A stretch of 64,000 nt of DNA from Chloroflexota bacterium. Its GTDB lineage: Bacteria; Chloroflexota; Anaerolineae; Aggregatilineales; Phototrophicaceae. Within the stretch, counting starts at the first letter, position 1. Every line of letters begins with the position of its first letter. The stretch is taken from contig JAIUNI010000003.1 in NCBI GenBank assembly GCA_020161935.1, positions 248,001 through 312,000 of the forward strand, written 5' to 3'. Position numbers and translations under genes: made by a program. The notes beneath the pieces were generated by a model. It saw nothing but the letters and a program-made list of their open reading frames with translations. It was not told the origin of the DNA and made no database searches. Of this stretch, positions 18,058 through 26,802 are shown one piece after another.

Positions 18058-18153
18058 CAACCTCCAATCTCCTGCAACTGATTTTTGAGCTTTCGCCGTG
18101 TTTTTCTAACACGACCTTTATTCAGCTTTGCTTATGACCTGGAGGTTTTGGAG

Positions 18154-20718
18154 ATGTCATTTGATTTGGAGCATTTGCGCTCCCGTAATCCAATTGAGGA
18201 AGTGGTCGCAGAGAAATTCGCCTTAAAGAAATCTGGCTCACGCTTCATCGGTATTGAGCATGACAGCCTCGTTGTTGTACCGAATACTGGCATGTATTTT
18301 TGGAATTCGCGCGGTGAGCAGGGCGATGTGTTTGATTTCGTCGGACGGCATCTGCTGTCGTTAGGCGCATGGAACAACCGTGACGCGACGCAGTTTATGG
18401 AGGTGGTCCGTTATCTAGCGCAGCGTGGGGGCATCACACTTGAAGAAAATATCAATTTTAAGAATTCACCCGCATGGGCAGAACGACAGCTTCTCCAGCG
18501 TTTGCATGACATTCTCTTGAATACTCCCGCCGCGCTCACTTTTGTCACGGAGAAGCGTGGTTGGCAGTTGAATACCATCAAAGCCTCACGATTAGGGTTC
18601 ATGCCACAGGATAAACATGCGCTGCTGGCTGACCTAAACCTGTCCGATAACTGGCGAGCGGTGATTCAGAAGTTTCCACCCAACATGATTGTCTATGTCC
18701 ACACCGAAAAGGGGCGACTGACGTATCTTAGCGGGCGCAGCATTGAAGGCAAAAAGCACTATAACCCGCCGCGCGACATTATCGGTGAGCGCCAGCCGTA
18801 CTACAATCATCTGTACAGCCCACAGGCGGAACAGGTCGTCATCGTCGAGGGTCAGGCGGATGCCATCACGTTTGGAGAATGGGGCATTGCAACGGTTGCT
18901 CTTGGCGGGATGCAGGCAGCAGATGAGCTGCTGAATCGATTGAAAGCACATCCACGCCTGTTTGTCGCGCTGGACAACACAGATGAAGCGAATGCAAAAA
19001 GTCGTGCCATCGCGTTGGCATTGGGTGGTGAAACGTATCTCCCCAAATTCCCATCCGGTGTGAAGGATGCCAACGACTGGTTAGCACAGCATCAAGCCTC
19101 GTCCGAAGATGCGCTGGTCATGCTGAATAAAGCCGAAAATTGGCTCGTCGCTGAAGTCTTTGCTGCTGCCAACTTAGAAGGGCTTGCCCGACAGGATGCC
19201 ATTCGTGCGCTTTTCTCCCACGCCGCCACACTGGAAAAATTTGCGCTGGCTGAATTTAAAGCGCTCATGGCGAAGATTGGGGTGAAGGGACAGACATTCA
19301 ATGAAATGCTCAAAGCAGCACAGACCCAGCAAAGCGAACAGCAGGAAGGAGATGAAATGCCCGAAGTCTTAAATGACAGCATTCCGATTTTAGCTCCGGC
19401 ACTGGGTTTCCGGCGCGATGTGGCGATGGTCACGGTGTCGATCATTGAGCGCATCAAAGGGAACAAACTGAATACTCAACCCTACCTCGTGACCAGTACG
19501 CGGGAACTGCGCCGTTTGTCGGATGAGCAAATTATCTCGATCAATAATCAGGAGATCGCCCTCAAAGTCATTCCTGAGGGCTGTGAATTCCTGATGCGCT
19601 GGCGCTACAGCGACCTGCGCCGATTTCTGGAAGGTGAAACTATCGCGCCGAGAGAAGTTTTCACCGCCATACATCAACTCTTTACCACTTATGTGGATTT
19701 CCGTTCCGATGTGGAAAGCCGTATTCTCACGCTATGGGCGATAGCCACCTACTTTTATACGATGTTTCCTGCATTTCCGTATTTGACCTTGAACGGCCCG
19801 AAGAATAGCGGCAAGAGCACGGTCATGCGTGTTTTGCAGCCGCTGGCATTTAACATGATTACCACTTCTGACCCTACCGGACCGTCCATGTTCCGCCTCA
19901 TTCATCAAACAAGCTGCACAGTGGGTATTGATGAAGCGGAACGCTATCACAATCCCAAAGACCCTGGAATGCAACAAATTCGGCAGCTTCTCAACAGCGG
20001 TTACAAACAGGGGATGCCTGCTATCCGTCTCATTGGAGAGGATATGAAACCACAGGCATTTGATGTCTATTCCCCCAAGATTCTGGCGGCGATTGCCGGG
20101 TTGGAGGATATCCTCGCCTCCCGCTGTATCGCTATTCCCATGCGTCGCACAGATAGAAAGATGCCCTCGTTTCCACCGGATTTTGACGGTGCGCCGCTGC
20201 GCCATCAACTTTATGTGCTGGCACTGACCTCTTTTCAACAGGTGTATCGAAATTACTTTGAACGTCCCGAACTCCACAAGCTCCACAACCGCTCCGGGGA
20301 ACTGTGGTCGCCGCTGGTCGCGCTGGCAGCTTTTTTTGAAGAACAGGGCGGCATCAGCGGTTTACTCGAAGCTATTTCCGATGCAGCGTCGTGGGATGAG
20401 CAGATAAGCGAAGGCAAAGCCCTGAGTGACCGTGAGGAAGCGGTACTGCAAGCGCTTGAAATGATAACGCGCGGAGAAAAAGACGTGATGTGGATTAAGT
20501 CGGCGACGCTGCGTGAACAGGTAGCAAGACTGCTGGGACAACCGGTAGAAAAACTCGGTGACACCCAATGGATTGGGCATATTCTGAAGCGACTGCATTT
20601 GCTTGACGATGCCCGCCGTAAGCGCGGCATGGATGGCATGACCTATGCGGTTCAACCCGCCGAAGTGGTCGACATGATGCGCCGCTACGATGTAGCAGTG
20701 CTGCCAGAATCGGATTAA
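18154..20718 (+). CDS. TOPRIM primase-like protein fused to a P-loop ATPase (mobile-element replication)
   Basis: An 854-residue protein. Residues 5-65 align with the CHC2 zinc domain of DnaG (IEEVVAEKFALKKSGSRFIG ... GEQGDVFDFV) but all zinc cysteines are gone. A TOPRIM domain follows with EGQAD at 232-236 and DNTDE at 274-278. The C-terminal half is a P-loop ATPase: GPKNSGKST at 548-556, Walker B GIDEAE near 591-596, and LASRCIAIPMRR as the likely sensor/arginine region. The ATG at 18154 with GGAGG/TTGGAG upstream is preferred to an ORF start at 18085. It probably primes or unwinds DNA for a plasmid or ICE. A fragment of a related copy lies at 50594-50639. Confidence 0.8.
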   Translation: MSFDLEHLRSRNPIEEVVAEKFALKKSGSRFIGIEHDSLVVVPNTGMYFWNSRGEQGDVFDFVGRHLLSLGAWNNRDATQFMEVVRYLAQRGGITLEENINFKNSPAWAERQLLQRLHDILLNTPAALTFVTEKRGWQLNTIKASRLGFMPQDKHALLADLNLSDNWRAVIQKFPPNMIVYVHTEKGRLTYLSGRSIEGKKHYNPPRDIIGERQPYYNHLYSPQAEQVVIVEGQADAITFGEWGIATVALGGMQAADELLNRLKAHPRLFVALDNTDEANAKSRAIALALGGETYLPKFPSGVKDANDWLAQHQASSEDALVMLNKAENWLVAEVFAAANLEGLARQDAIRALFSHAATLEKFALAEFKALMAKIGVKGQTFNEMLKAAQTQQSEQQEGDEMPEVLNDSIPILAPALGFRRDVAMVTVSIIERIKGNKLNTQPYLVTSTRELRRLSDEQIISINNQEIALKVIPEGCEFLMRWRYSDLRRFLEGETIAPREVFTAIHQLFTTYVDFRSDVESRILTLWAIATYFYTMFPAFPYLTLNGPKNSGKSTVMRVLQPLAFNMITTSDPTGPSMFRLIHQTSCTVGIDEAERYHNPKDPGMQQIRQLLNSGYKQGMPAIRLIGEDMKPQAFDVYSPKILAAIAGLEDILASRCIAIPMRRTDRKMPSFPPDFDGAPLRHQLYVLALTSFQQVYRNYFERPELHKLHNRSGELWSPLVALAAFFEEQGGISGLLEAISDAASWDEQISEGKALSDREEAVLQALEMITRGEKDVMWIKSATLREQVARLLGQPVEKLGDTQWIGHILKRLHLLDDARRKRGMDGMTYAVQPAEVVDMMRRYDVAVLPESD

Positions 20719-20719
20719 A

Positions 20720-20781
20720 ACCCTTCATACCTTACATACCCTACATGCTCCTTCTCAGTCAATATGAAGGGTATGTAGGGT
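20720..20781. repeat. Iteron-like array of a 9-bp motif (three direct, two inverted)
   Basis: ACCCTTCAT, ACCTTACAT and ACCCTACAT stand in tandem at 20720-20746. After a 17-nt spacer the same motif returns on the other strand as ATGAAGGGT and ATGTAGGGT (20764-20781). The consensus is ACCYTWCAT. The array begins 2 nt after the stop of the primase-like gene. It could fold as a terminator (9-bp arms then TTTTG), but tandem 9-mers in phase look more like an initiator or regulator binding site. Confidence 0.6.
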
Positions 20782-20872
20782 TTTGCTTAACTCAACGACT
20801 TTTAGGTTTGTGATAACCCATTGCGTGATACTGACGCGGTGACATTGAAATCATTTGACGACGCTTCTACTG

Positions 20873-23545
20873 CTAATTCATAACCGTGACCCGTCCCCGA
20901 TTACCATCTACACGGAGACGCTGTCCAGTCTTGAGTCGAGTCGTCGCCTGATGGACACCTACAACCGCAGGGATACCATATTCCCTGGCAACAATCGAGC
21001 CATGCGTCATCATCCCCCCAATTTCCATTACCAGCCCTCCTGCCGTCAGAAACAGCGGTGTCCAACCCGGATCAGTCGAGGGGCAGACAAGAATCTCACC
21101 TGGCTCCACCCGTGCGCCATGTGGGTCGAAAATCACACGAGCGGTGCCTTCGACAACGCCTGACGATACAGCATCGCCCATCAAATCATGCTCACTGTCG
21201 GTCACTTCACCGATACCCTCATAGTAGGCTTCCCCGGTGCTGAGGAGGACACGCGGCATTTGTTTGCGCGTTTGTTCGCGTTCGAAGGTGGCACGATTGA
21301 CACTTATGGTCGATTTTAAGGCAGACATATCGCCACCCGCCGCCCGCTTTAGGATTTCCAACGGCACGAAGAAGATATCGTCGGCGCACTCGAGCGCTCC
21401 CTGTTTCACAAGTTCCTGTCCGTAGCCCAGCAATGCTGTACGATAGAGACCATAGAGACGGGCGATGTATGACAGCGGCACCTCACGCAGTCCACCAAGC
21501 GTTCGCATTCGATGGATAGTAGCTCGCAGCAGCCAGGCACGCAGCCTGCCAAAGGGTAGTTGGTGGGCGCGCTCCACATAGTCATGGGCAAGCTGTTCGG
21601 CTTGCTCTGCCCCTCTCTGGAAAACAACATCCGGGGCAAACATCGGGTCTTCTAACTCCAAATAACTCAGCAGAGTGTGCATGATGGGTGTGGGATCATC
21701 GCGCCAGCGGCGGTGTCCGAGATCAATTTCTGCCATGCCGCGCATCCCATATTCCTGCAAAAACGCATCTAGTGCCTGCTGCACAGTGATCGGTAGTTGG
21801 TGCTGACGATAGGCTTCGACCAGGGTTTCAACAGACTGTTCTCGAATCATGGTCAGGGCATCAGCAGCGGCACGAATGCGCTGTGCCGCCGCCCACAGTT
21901 TCAAATTCATTTCCATGGTCACATTACCGGGCAAACCACGCATCAGTTGCAGTGCTACACCGGGTGGCTCACCCAGCCAGTCGCTGAGCCAACTCCCTAC
22001 CAGCGGCAGAGCCGCCGAGAGCACCGGTACAGCCGAAGCCATAATTTTGATCGAGATGCGATTGGCATGGGGCAGGTCATCTTCCATCGCTTGCAAGCAC
22101 TGCGCTAGACTGTTCGCTTTCTGGATATGCTGTTGAACCTCGAGCATGTATCGTTCCGCATCCGCTATTGCCTGTGGACGCACCTGATCGGGTCGGATGA
22201 GCGCCACGACCACGCGGCGCAGGATAGGCAGCAGCGCCAGGAACAGATTTGCCATCCCTCCTGGCGTGAGTATCTGCCGCGTTGGGATACGCCCTTCTTC
22301 AATCAGACGAAGCAGCGTATGCCGCGCGCCAGGTTCGGTATCTGCGAGCAATGAAAGCCCCAGCTTCCGCAGGCGTGGATCAGTCATAATGCTGGTGAAA
22401 TCAAGGAATAGGCGTCCCCCTGCATCAGGAAGGAGTTCCTGCATTGGGCTTTTAACGCGCAGCATTTTGGTCACGCCGCCAAACAGCAGACGCAGGGCAT
22501 CGATTCCCAATGGTGTCAGCGGGTCACTGACTCCCTGTATCGCATTGAAATTGACATAGATACGAGTTTCCTGATTCAGCCGATTGGTCTCTGGCAGCGG
22601 GTAGAGTGAGGTAATGGGGCGGGATTGGACTAGATACAACTGCTGGTTCGCCCACGCCCACTCAATGTCCTGCGGCGAACCGAAATGTGCTGCCACCTGC
22701 TGCGCTATCTGTGCCAGTTGAATAATTTGCTCGTCAGGGAGAGCCTGCTTATCACTGTCGTCGCGCCGGGTATGTTCGGTGCCGCCGTCACCACGAGGGA
22801 TAATCGCCATCGCTTTAGCGCCCAGCCTGCGTTCGGTTATCATCCATGTCTGCGAATTGACAGCGTAGTGATCCGGCTCAACCTGTCCAGAGACAATGGC
22901 TTCACCCAATCCGAAACTGGCATCCATCACCATCTCATCACGGCGACCTGTCAGCGGATTGGCAGTAAACACGACGCCGGACGATTCGGAAGCGATCATC
23001 GTTTGGATAACTACGGCAAGCGCGACCTCATCAGGCAGGACGTGATTGCGTATGCGGTAAGCCATCGCCCGCGCCGTCCACAGACTGCCCCAGCACTTTT
23101 TTACTGCCTTGAGGACAGCCTCCTCGCCGATGATATTCAGATAGGTATCCTGCTGTCCGGCGAATGCCAATCCCGGTAAATCCTCGGCAGTAGCGGAGGA
23201 GCGTACGGCGACGGCAGCCTGAAGCTTGTCAAGCGCGTTGTAAGCAGAATTGATCGCAATGGCAAGATCAGTGGGCATGACCCCTTGCTCAAAAAGAGCA
23301 CTGATTTCATTGGAGGTGTGTTCGAGGGCTGACAAATCATCGGCTGCGAGATGGTTGGTAAGAGTGAGAATGCGCGATTGAAGTTGGTTACCTTCCACGA
23401 ATGCACGGTAGGCTTCGGTTGAGACAATAAAACCTGTAGGAACAGCAAAGCCAGCACGCACCAGTTCAACAAGGTTAACGCCCTTACCACCAGCACGAGC
23501 AAGGGTAACATCCGACGATGAAAACGGAACAATATACTTAGACAC
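20873..23545 (-). CDS. Rifampicin-phosphotransferase-like enzyme (PEP-synthase superfamily)
   Basis: An 890-residue protein. The N-terminal ATP-grasp domain (ARAGGKGVNLVELVRAGFAVPTGF, AVRSSATAEDLPGLAFAGQQDTYLN, GVVFTANPLTGRRDE) is as in PEP synthase. The swivelling phosphohistidine domain is at the C-terminus (GGMMTHGSIVAREYGIPAV, His848), and there is no PEP-binding TIM barrel. This order (ATP domain, helical middle domain, His domain) is that of rifampicin phosphotransferase Rph/YvkC rather than PpsA. It would transfer the beta-phosphate of ATP to a small molecule. It ends a TetR-controlled operon and follows the monooxygenase by 12 bp. The substrate is inferred only. Confidence 0.75.
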   Translation of the reverse strand: MSKYIVPFSSSDVTLARAGGKGVNLVELVRAGFAVPTGFIVSTEAYRAFVEGNQLQSRILTLTNHLAADDLSALEHTSNEISALFEQGVMPTDLAIAINSAYNALDKLQAAVAVRSSATAEDLPGLAFAGQQDTYLNIIGEEAVLKAVKKCWGSLWTARAMAYRIRNHVLPDEVALAVVIQTMIASESSGVVFTANPLTGRRDEMVMDASFGLGEAIVSGQVEPDHYAVNSQTWMITERRLGAKAMAIIPRGDGGTEHTRRDDSDKQALPDEQIIQLAQIAQQVAAHFGSPQDIEWAWANQQLYLVQSRPITSLYPLPETNRLNQETRIYVNFNAIQGVSDPLTPLGIDALRLLFGGVTKMLRVKSPMQELLPDAGGRLFLDFTSIMTDPRLRKLGLSLLADTEPGARHTLLRLIEEGRIPTRQILTPGGMANLFLALLPILRRVVVALIRPDQVRPQAIADAERYMLEVQQHIQKANSLAQCLQAMEDDLPHANRISIKIMASAVPVLSAALPLVGSWLSDWLGEPPGVALQLMRGLPGNVTMEMNLKLWAAAQRIRAAADALTMIREQSVETLVEAYRQHQLPITVQQALDAFLQEYGMRGMAEIDLGHRRWRDDPTPIMHTLLSYLELEDPMFAPDVVFQRGAEQAEQLAHDYVERAHQLPFGRLRAWLLRATIHRMRTLGGLREVPLSYIARLYGLYRTALLGYGQELVKQGALECADDIFFVPLEILKRAAGGDMSALKSTISVNRATFEREQTRKQMPRVLLSTGEAYYEGIGEVTDSEHDLMGDAVSSGVVEGTARVIFDPHGARVEPGEILVCPSTDPGWTPLFLTAGGLVMEIGGMMTHGSIVAREYGIPAVVGVHQATTRLKTGQRLRVDGNRGRVTVMN

Positions 23546-23557
23546 TGGAAATGCCTA

Positions 23558-24916
23558 TCACTTAATGGTTAATGGAGTGTCAGACGACGAAGAAGTTGGT
23601 TCGTTGGAGACAGTGACACTCTCCATCGGCGGTTGCGGTAGTTCTGTTTTCACGTGAGGCGGCCACAACCCGAAGCCAATAAATCGGGCAGGGAGTGCTG
23701 TCAGCCAGGGCATCTTCTCCAACAGTCGCGCCAGCAGCACAGGCGCTACCATGACTTCACCGCCAGATTTTATGGCTCTCGCTAACGCTACTCTTTGGAG
23801 GAGCGATTGGAATGTCTGAGCGACGCGAGTCGGCAGTTCCCGTTGGCGCTGCACACTGGCGAAATCCTTTTCACGAATGGGTAGACCTGCCGCCAATTTC
23901 CCACCAAGCACATTTGAGGCAACTACGGCGTCTGATATAGCGTAGTTGATGCCTATCCCACCTGCCGGAGACATCACATGCGCGGCATCCCCGATGAGCA
24001 GCAGACCAGGTTTGTACCAGCGTTTCAGGTGGCTGGACTCCACCGACAGGACTGAAAGCTGCTTCCATTCTTTTAACTCGGCAAACCGATCCGTGAGTTC
24101 TGGAACAGTTTTCGCCAGCGATTGGCGCAGGTGATCCAGCCCATCCGAGCGCAGTTTTTGGTAGCCATCTTTGGGGATAACACAGCCCACCTGCCAGTAA
24201 TCAAACCGGTCAATGAAAATCAAAAAGAGACCATTTCCGATACGAGCATCCAGACTCTCAATGGTATCGTTCTCGCCGCGCGTGAGGCGAAACCAGAGGA
24301 CATCAATGGGCGGTGAGGTTTTGACAGGCTCAAATCCTGCCAGTTTGCGCAGCCGTGAGAAGCGACCATCAGCGCCTACGATCAAGGCTGCCCGTATTTC
24401 GTGTGAGCCATCCGAAGCCCGATACCGGATACCGTGTACCACGCCATCCTTTTCAACCAGCTCATCAACCTGTGCGCCCATAATGAGGGTAAAGTTTGGA
24501 TAACGTTTTGCCTCTTCGGTGATGAATTCAAGAAATCGTGATTGGGCAATCACGGTGATGTAGGGGAACTTCGTTTTGCCAAAGGCAAACCTGAGTCTGA
24601 GCGTCCCCGCGCGAGTTTGCAGACCAAAGGTGCTGAGTTTAGTATGGCGAAGTTTTAGTAAGCGTTCAGCGAGTCCAATCTCATCTAAAATTTCCATGAC
24701 CGCGGGATGAATCGTATCTCCGCGAAAATCACGCTCAAAATCCAAATGAGCTTCTAATAGCGTGACCTCTACGCCCTGACGCGCTAACAGCAGCGCCAAG
24801 ATTGCGCCAGCCGGTCCACCGCCGACAATACAACAGGTTGTCCGCTCAACCTGTTTTGCTTGAGGTGGCTGTCCAGCCTGTGGCTTCTTTTCTGAATGTG
24901 TGTTCGTTTGCTGCAT
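23558..24916 (-). CDS. FAD-dependent monooxygenase (PHBH/UbiH family)
   Basis: A 452-residue flavoprotein. GGGPAGAILALLLARQG with Glu after LL is the FAD Rossmann motif, LIVGADGRFSRLRKLAG the DG motif, and GLLLIGDAAHVMSPAGGIGINYAISDAV the GD motif. Together these define class A aromatic hydroxylases, a family including rifampicin and tetracycline monooxygenases. The ATG at 24916 has GGAGGG 5 nt upstream; the longer frame to 24979 is less likely. It lies between two small membrane proteins and the Rph-like gene, so a joint role in detoxifying an aromatic compound is an attractive inference. Confidence 0.85.
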   Translation of the reverse strand: MQQTNTHSEKKPQAGQPPQAKQVERTTCCIVGGGPAGAILALLLARQGVEVTLLEAHLDFERDFRGDTIHPAVMEILDEIGLAERLLKLRHTKLSTFGLQTRAGTLRLRFAFGKTKFPYITVIAQSRFLEFITEEAKRYPNFTLIMGAQVDELVEKDGVVHGIRYRASDGSHEIRAALIVGADGRFSRLRKLAGFEPVKTSPPIDVLWFRLTRGENDTIESLDARIGNGLFLIFIDRFDYWQVGCVIPKDGYQKLRSDGLDHLRQSLAKTVPELTDRFAELKEWKQLSVLSVESSHLKRWYKPGLLLIGDAAHVMSPAGGIGINYAISDAVVASNVLGGKLAAGLPIREKDFASVQRQRELPTRVAQTFQSLLQRVALARAIKSGGEVMVAPVLLARLLEKMPWLTALPARFIGFGLWPPHVKTELPQPPMESVTVSNEPTSSSSDTPLTIK

Positions 24917-24951
24917 TGTATCCCTCCAACGAGGACTATCCTTTCCAAGTT

Positions 24952-25428
24952 TCACCGAAGAAAGGTGACTAACGCCCACAGGACTGCCCCAAAGGTCAGC
25001 AGTTCTACCAGCGAACGAAGGGTCTGCCAGTGTTCAAAGCGCCTGAATACCGCTGCGAGTGCCTGTTCGTCATTTGTGTATCGACGCTGACTCCACATAA
25101 TAGGTGCCGCCCGGATTCCGGTGATGAGCATGGTCAAAATCGACAACACGGCTGCGATGAAAATCGGAGTGGCATGAGTGGAATCGATATTCTGAAAGAT
25201 CGCTGCTAACGCTGCTGCAATGTTTAGTAGAACGGTACTAATCCCCAGAATGGGATACCAAATCAAACCATTACCCATGTCTGCCGCCCTGCTATAAGCA
25301 GAGTAGGCGACAACACCCATCCGGTGTCTCGCAGGTAGTTGCTTGATGGACTGGTCAAGAGTTGCTCCGATTGCAATTCCATGGACGGCAGTTGCCGCTA
25401 TGACGAGAATGAATGTGAAATCAGCCAT
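24952..25428 (-). CDS. DUF1772-like four-helix membrane protein (copy 2)
   Basis: A 158-residue membrane protein with four predicted helices. Conserved blocks ATLDQSIKQLPARHRMGVVAYSAYSRAADMGNG and EHWQTLRSLVELLTFGAVLWAL are shared with the next gene upstream, of which it is a tandem paralog (about 45-50% identical by eye). The pattern resembles the DUF1772/anthrone-oxygenase-like family, whose small heme-free members act on aromatic polyketides. It starts 1 nt after the stop of the paralog. Function is not established. Confidence 0.65.
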   Translation of the reverse strand: MADFTFILVIAATAVHGIAIGATLDQSIKQLPARHRMGVVAYSAYSRAADMGNGLIWYPILGISTVLLNIAAALAAIFQNIDSTHATPIFIAAVLSILTMLITGIRAAPIMWSQRRYTNDEQALAAVFRRFEHWQTLRSLVELLTFGAVLWALVTFLR

Positions 25429-25429
25429 G

Positions 25430-25909
25430 TCACACAGATCCTTTCTCTATCACCAGCGCCCAGAGCAGCACGGCGAACGTTATCACTTGTAAAAGCGCGC
25501 GGAGGGTTTGCCAGCGTTCAAAGCGATTGAATACCGCTGACAGTGCGACTTCATCGTGGTCAAACTGGCGTTGACTGAACATGATGGGGGCTGCTTGTGT
25601 TGTGGTGAGTGTGTGTAACACCGATAGTCCGGCGGCAATATAGAGGGGCAGTGACTGAGTGGCGTTTATACCTTGAACGAATGCCAGAACCGCAGCGGCA
25701 AGCGTCAACAGTGCTGCTCCAATTCCGATAAAAGCATACCAGAGGATACCGTTGCCGAGATCGCTGGCTTTAGCGTAGGTGGAGTAAGCTACTACCCCGA
25801 TTCGGTGACGCGCAGGAAGCTGTTTTATGGATTGATCCAGGCTCGCACCCGCGAGGATACCATTGAAGGCAGTTGCAGCCACGAGGAGGAGCAAAAGCAT
25901 GTCAGACAT
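25430..25909 (-). CDS. DUF1772-like four-helix membrane protein (copy 1)
   Basis: A 159-residue membrane protein, tandem paralog of the following gene: it shares SLDQSIKQLPARHRIGVVAYSTYAKASDLGNGILWY and ERWQTLRALLQVITFAVLLWAL. It is first in the operon, and the proposed TetR operator lies 42-56 nt upstream of its start. The duplication may give a heterodimer. The family call (DUF1772-like) comes from length, helix number and the His/Arg-rich motif PARHR; no enzymatic activity can be claimed. Confidence 0.65.
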   Translation of the reverse strand: MSDMLLLLLVAATAFNGILAGASLDQSIKQLPARHRIGVVAYSTYAKASDLGNGILWYAFIGIGAALLTLAAAVLAFVQGINATQSLPLYIAAGLSVLHTLTTTQAAPIMFSQRQFDHDEVALSAVFNRFERWQTLRALLQVITFAVLLWALVIEKGSV

Positions 25910-25950
25910 CAGGGCGAATTCCTTTACTCAGATTATCCTTGCTATCAGTA

Positions 25951-25965
25951 ATTAATTAACCAGTC
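25951..25965 (-). promoter_or_regulatory. Candidate TetR operator in front of the DUF1772/monooxygenase operon
   Basis: On the minus strand the sequence GACTGGTTAATTAAT matches 13 of 15 positions of GACTGATTAATCAAT in front of the tetR gene. Two near-identical sites, one before the regulator and one before the adjoining operon, are the usual sign of a TetR repressor that controls itself and its neighbours. Confidence 0.6.
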
Positions 25966-25989
25966 AGTCAAAATTGAGGCAAAAAAATT

Positions 25990-26598
25990 TTAAGTTTGGA
26001 GCCAACCGCGCAATGTCATGGTCACGACCCCATCCACAATTTGTTCGTGCGTGTAGTGCAAAGCAAGCGGATCTTGCATGAGCTGGCGGCGGATGACCAT
26101 AGCCATGAGGCTTCCGCCAAAGAGTTGGACCATAAGCGCGGGATCGGCAGAGCGTATTTCGCCACTTTCCATTTTCAATGTCAGATAGTGTTCCAGAAAG
26201 CCGACAACTTCACCCATCGCTGCGAATCCAACCGAAGCCATACTGGGGTTGTAAAGCACTTCGGCGAGAAAGATGCGTGCCAACCGAACATACTGCTCAC
26301 TTTCAACGATGCTCAATATCTGGTGAGCGACCCAGCGCAGCATCGCTTCGGGAGCTAAGTCCGGTACGTTTTCCGGCAACGAACGCATCAGACGCAGCGG
26401 CGAATGTTCCTCAAAAATCGCTTTGAGCAAATCTTCCTTGCTGGCAAAATAGTGGTAGATAAGACCCGGTGTAATGCCTGCTGCCTGCGCGACATCTTTA
26501 TTCGTTGCGCGTTCAAAACCTTTCTCGGAAAAAACCCGAACGGCTGCGTCAATGATTTGTTCCCGCCGGTCTTCGACCACTTTTGGCGTGCGCGCCAT
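25990..26598 (-). CDS. TetR-family transcriptional repressor
   Basis: A 203-residue regulator. The HTH region REQIIDAAVRVFSEKGFERATNKDVAQAAGITPGLIYHYFASKEDLLKAIF is a textbook TetR_N domain; the C-terminal ligand domain is divergent. The ATG giving MARTPKVVED at 26598 is preferred to an in-frame start at 26685, which would cover the proposed operator. It is transcribed in the same direction as the operon that starts at 25909 and probably de-represses it upon binding a hydrophobic or aromatic compound. Confidence 0.88.
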   Translation of the reverse strand: MARTPKVVEDRREQIIDAAVRVFSEKGFERATNKDVAQAAGITPGLIYHYFASKEDLLKAIFEEHSPLRLMRSLPENVPDLAPEAMLRWVAHQILSIVESEQYVRLARIFLAEVLYNPSMASVGFAAMGEVVGFLEHYLTLKMESGEIRSADPALMVQLFGGSLMAMVIRRQLMQDPLALHYTHEQIVDGVVTMTLRGWLQT

Positions 26599-26632
26599 GT
26601 ATTGAACTGCCTTTTGCCATGAATTCCTAATT

Positions 26633-26647
26633 GACTGATTAATCAAT
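26633..26647 (+). promoter_or_regulatory. Candidate TetR operator upstream of tetR
   Basis: GACTGATTAATCAAT contains the perfect palindrome TGATTAATCA (26636-26645) and lies 35-49 nt before the tetR start. Its near copy at 25951-25965 supports autoregulation plus control of the neighbouring operon. The remaining 26648-26802 stretch shows nothing I can name. Confidence 0.6.
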
Positions 26648-26802
26648 AATCTACTCCTGATCCCAGGAGAAGTCAAGCGGCTCATCTATATATTGAATTA
26701 GGACATAATGGTTCAGTGAGCAGCGGTGGCGCGAAGGAGTCGCACAATGTTCCCTGTAGATCGACTTTATCAAGAGGATCGGCGGGAATAGCACTATACG
26801 AG

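Noticed and set aside
20873..23545. Calling the 890-residue protein PEP synthase (ppsA).
   Set aside because: The phosphohistidine domain is at the C-terminus and the PEP-binding barrel is missing, as in Rph proteins.
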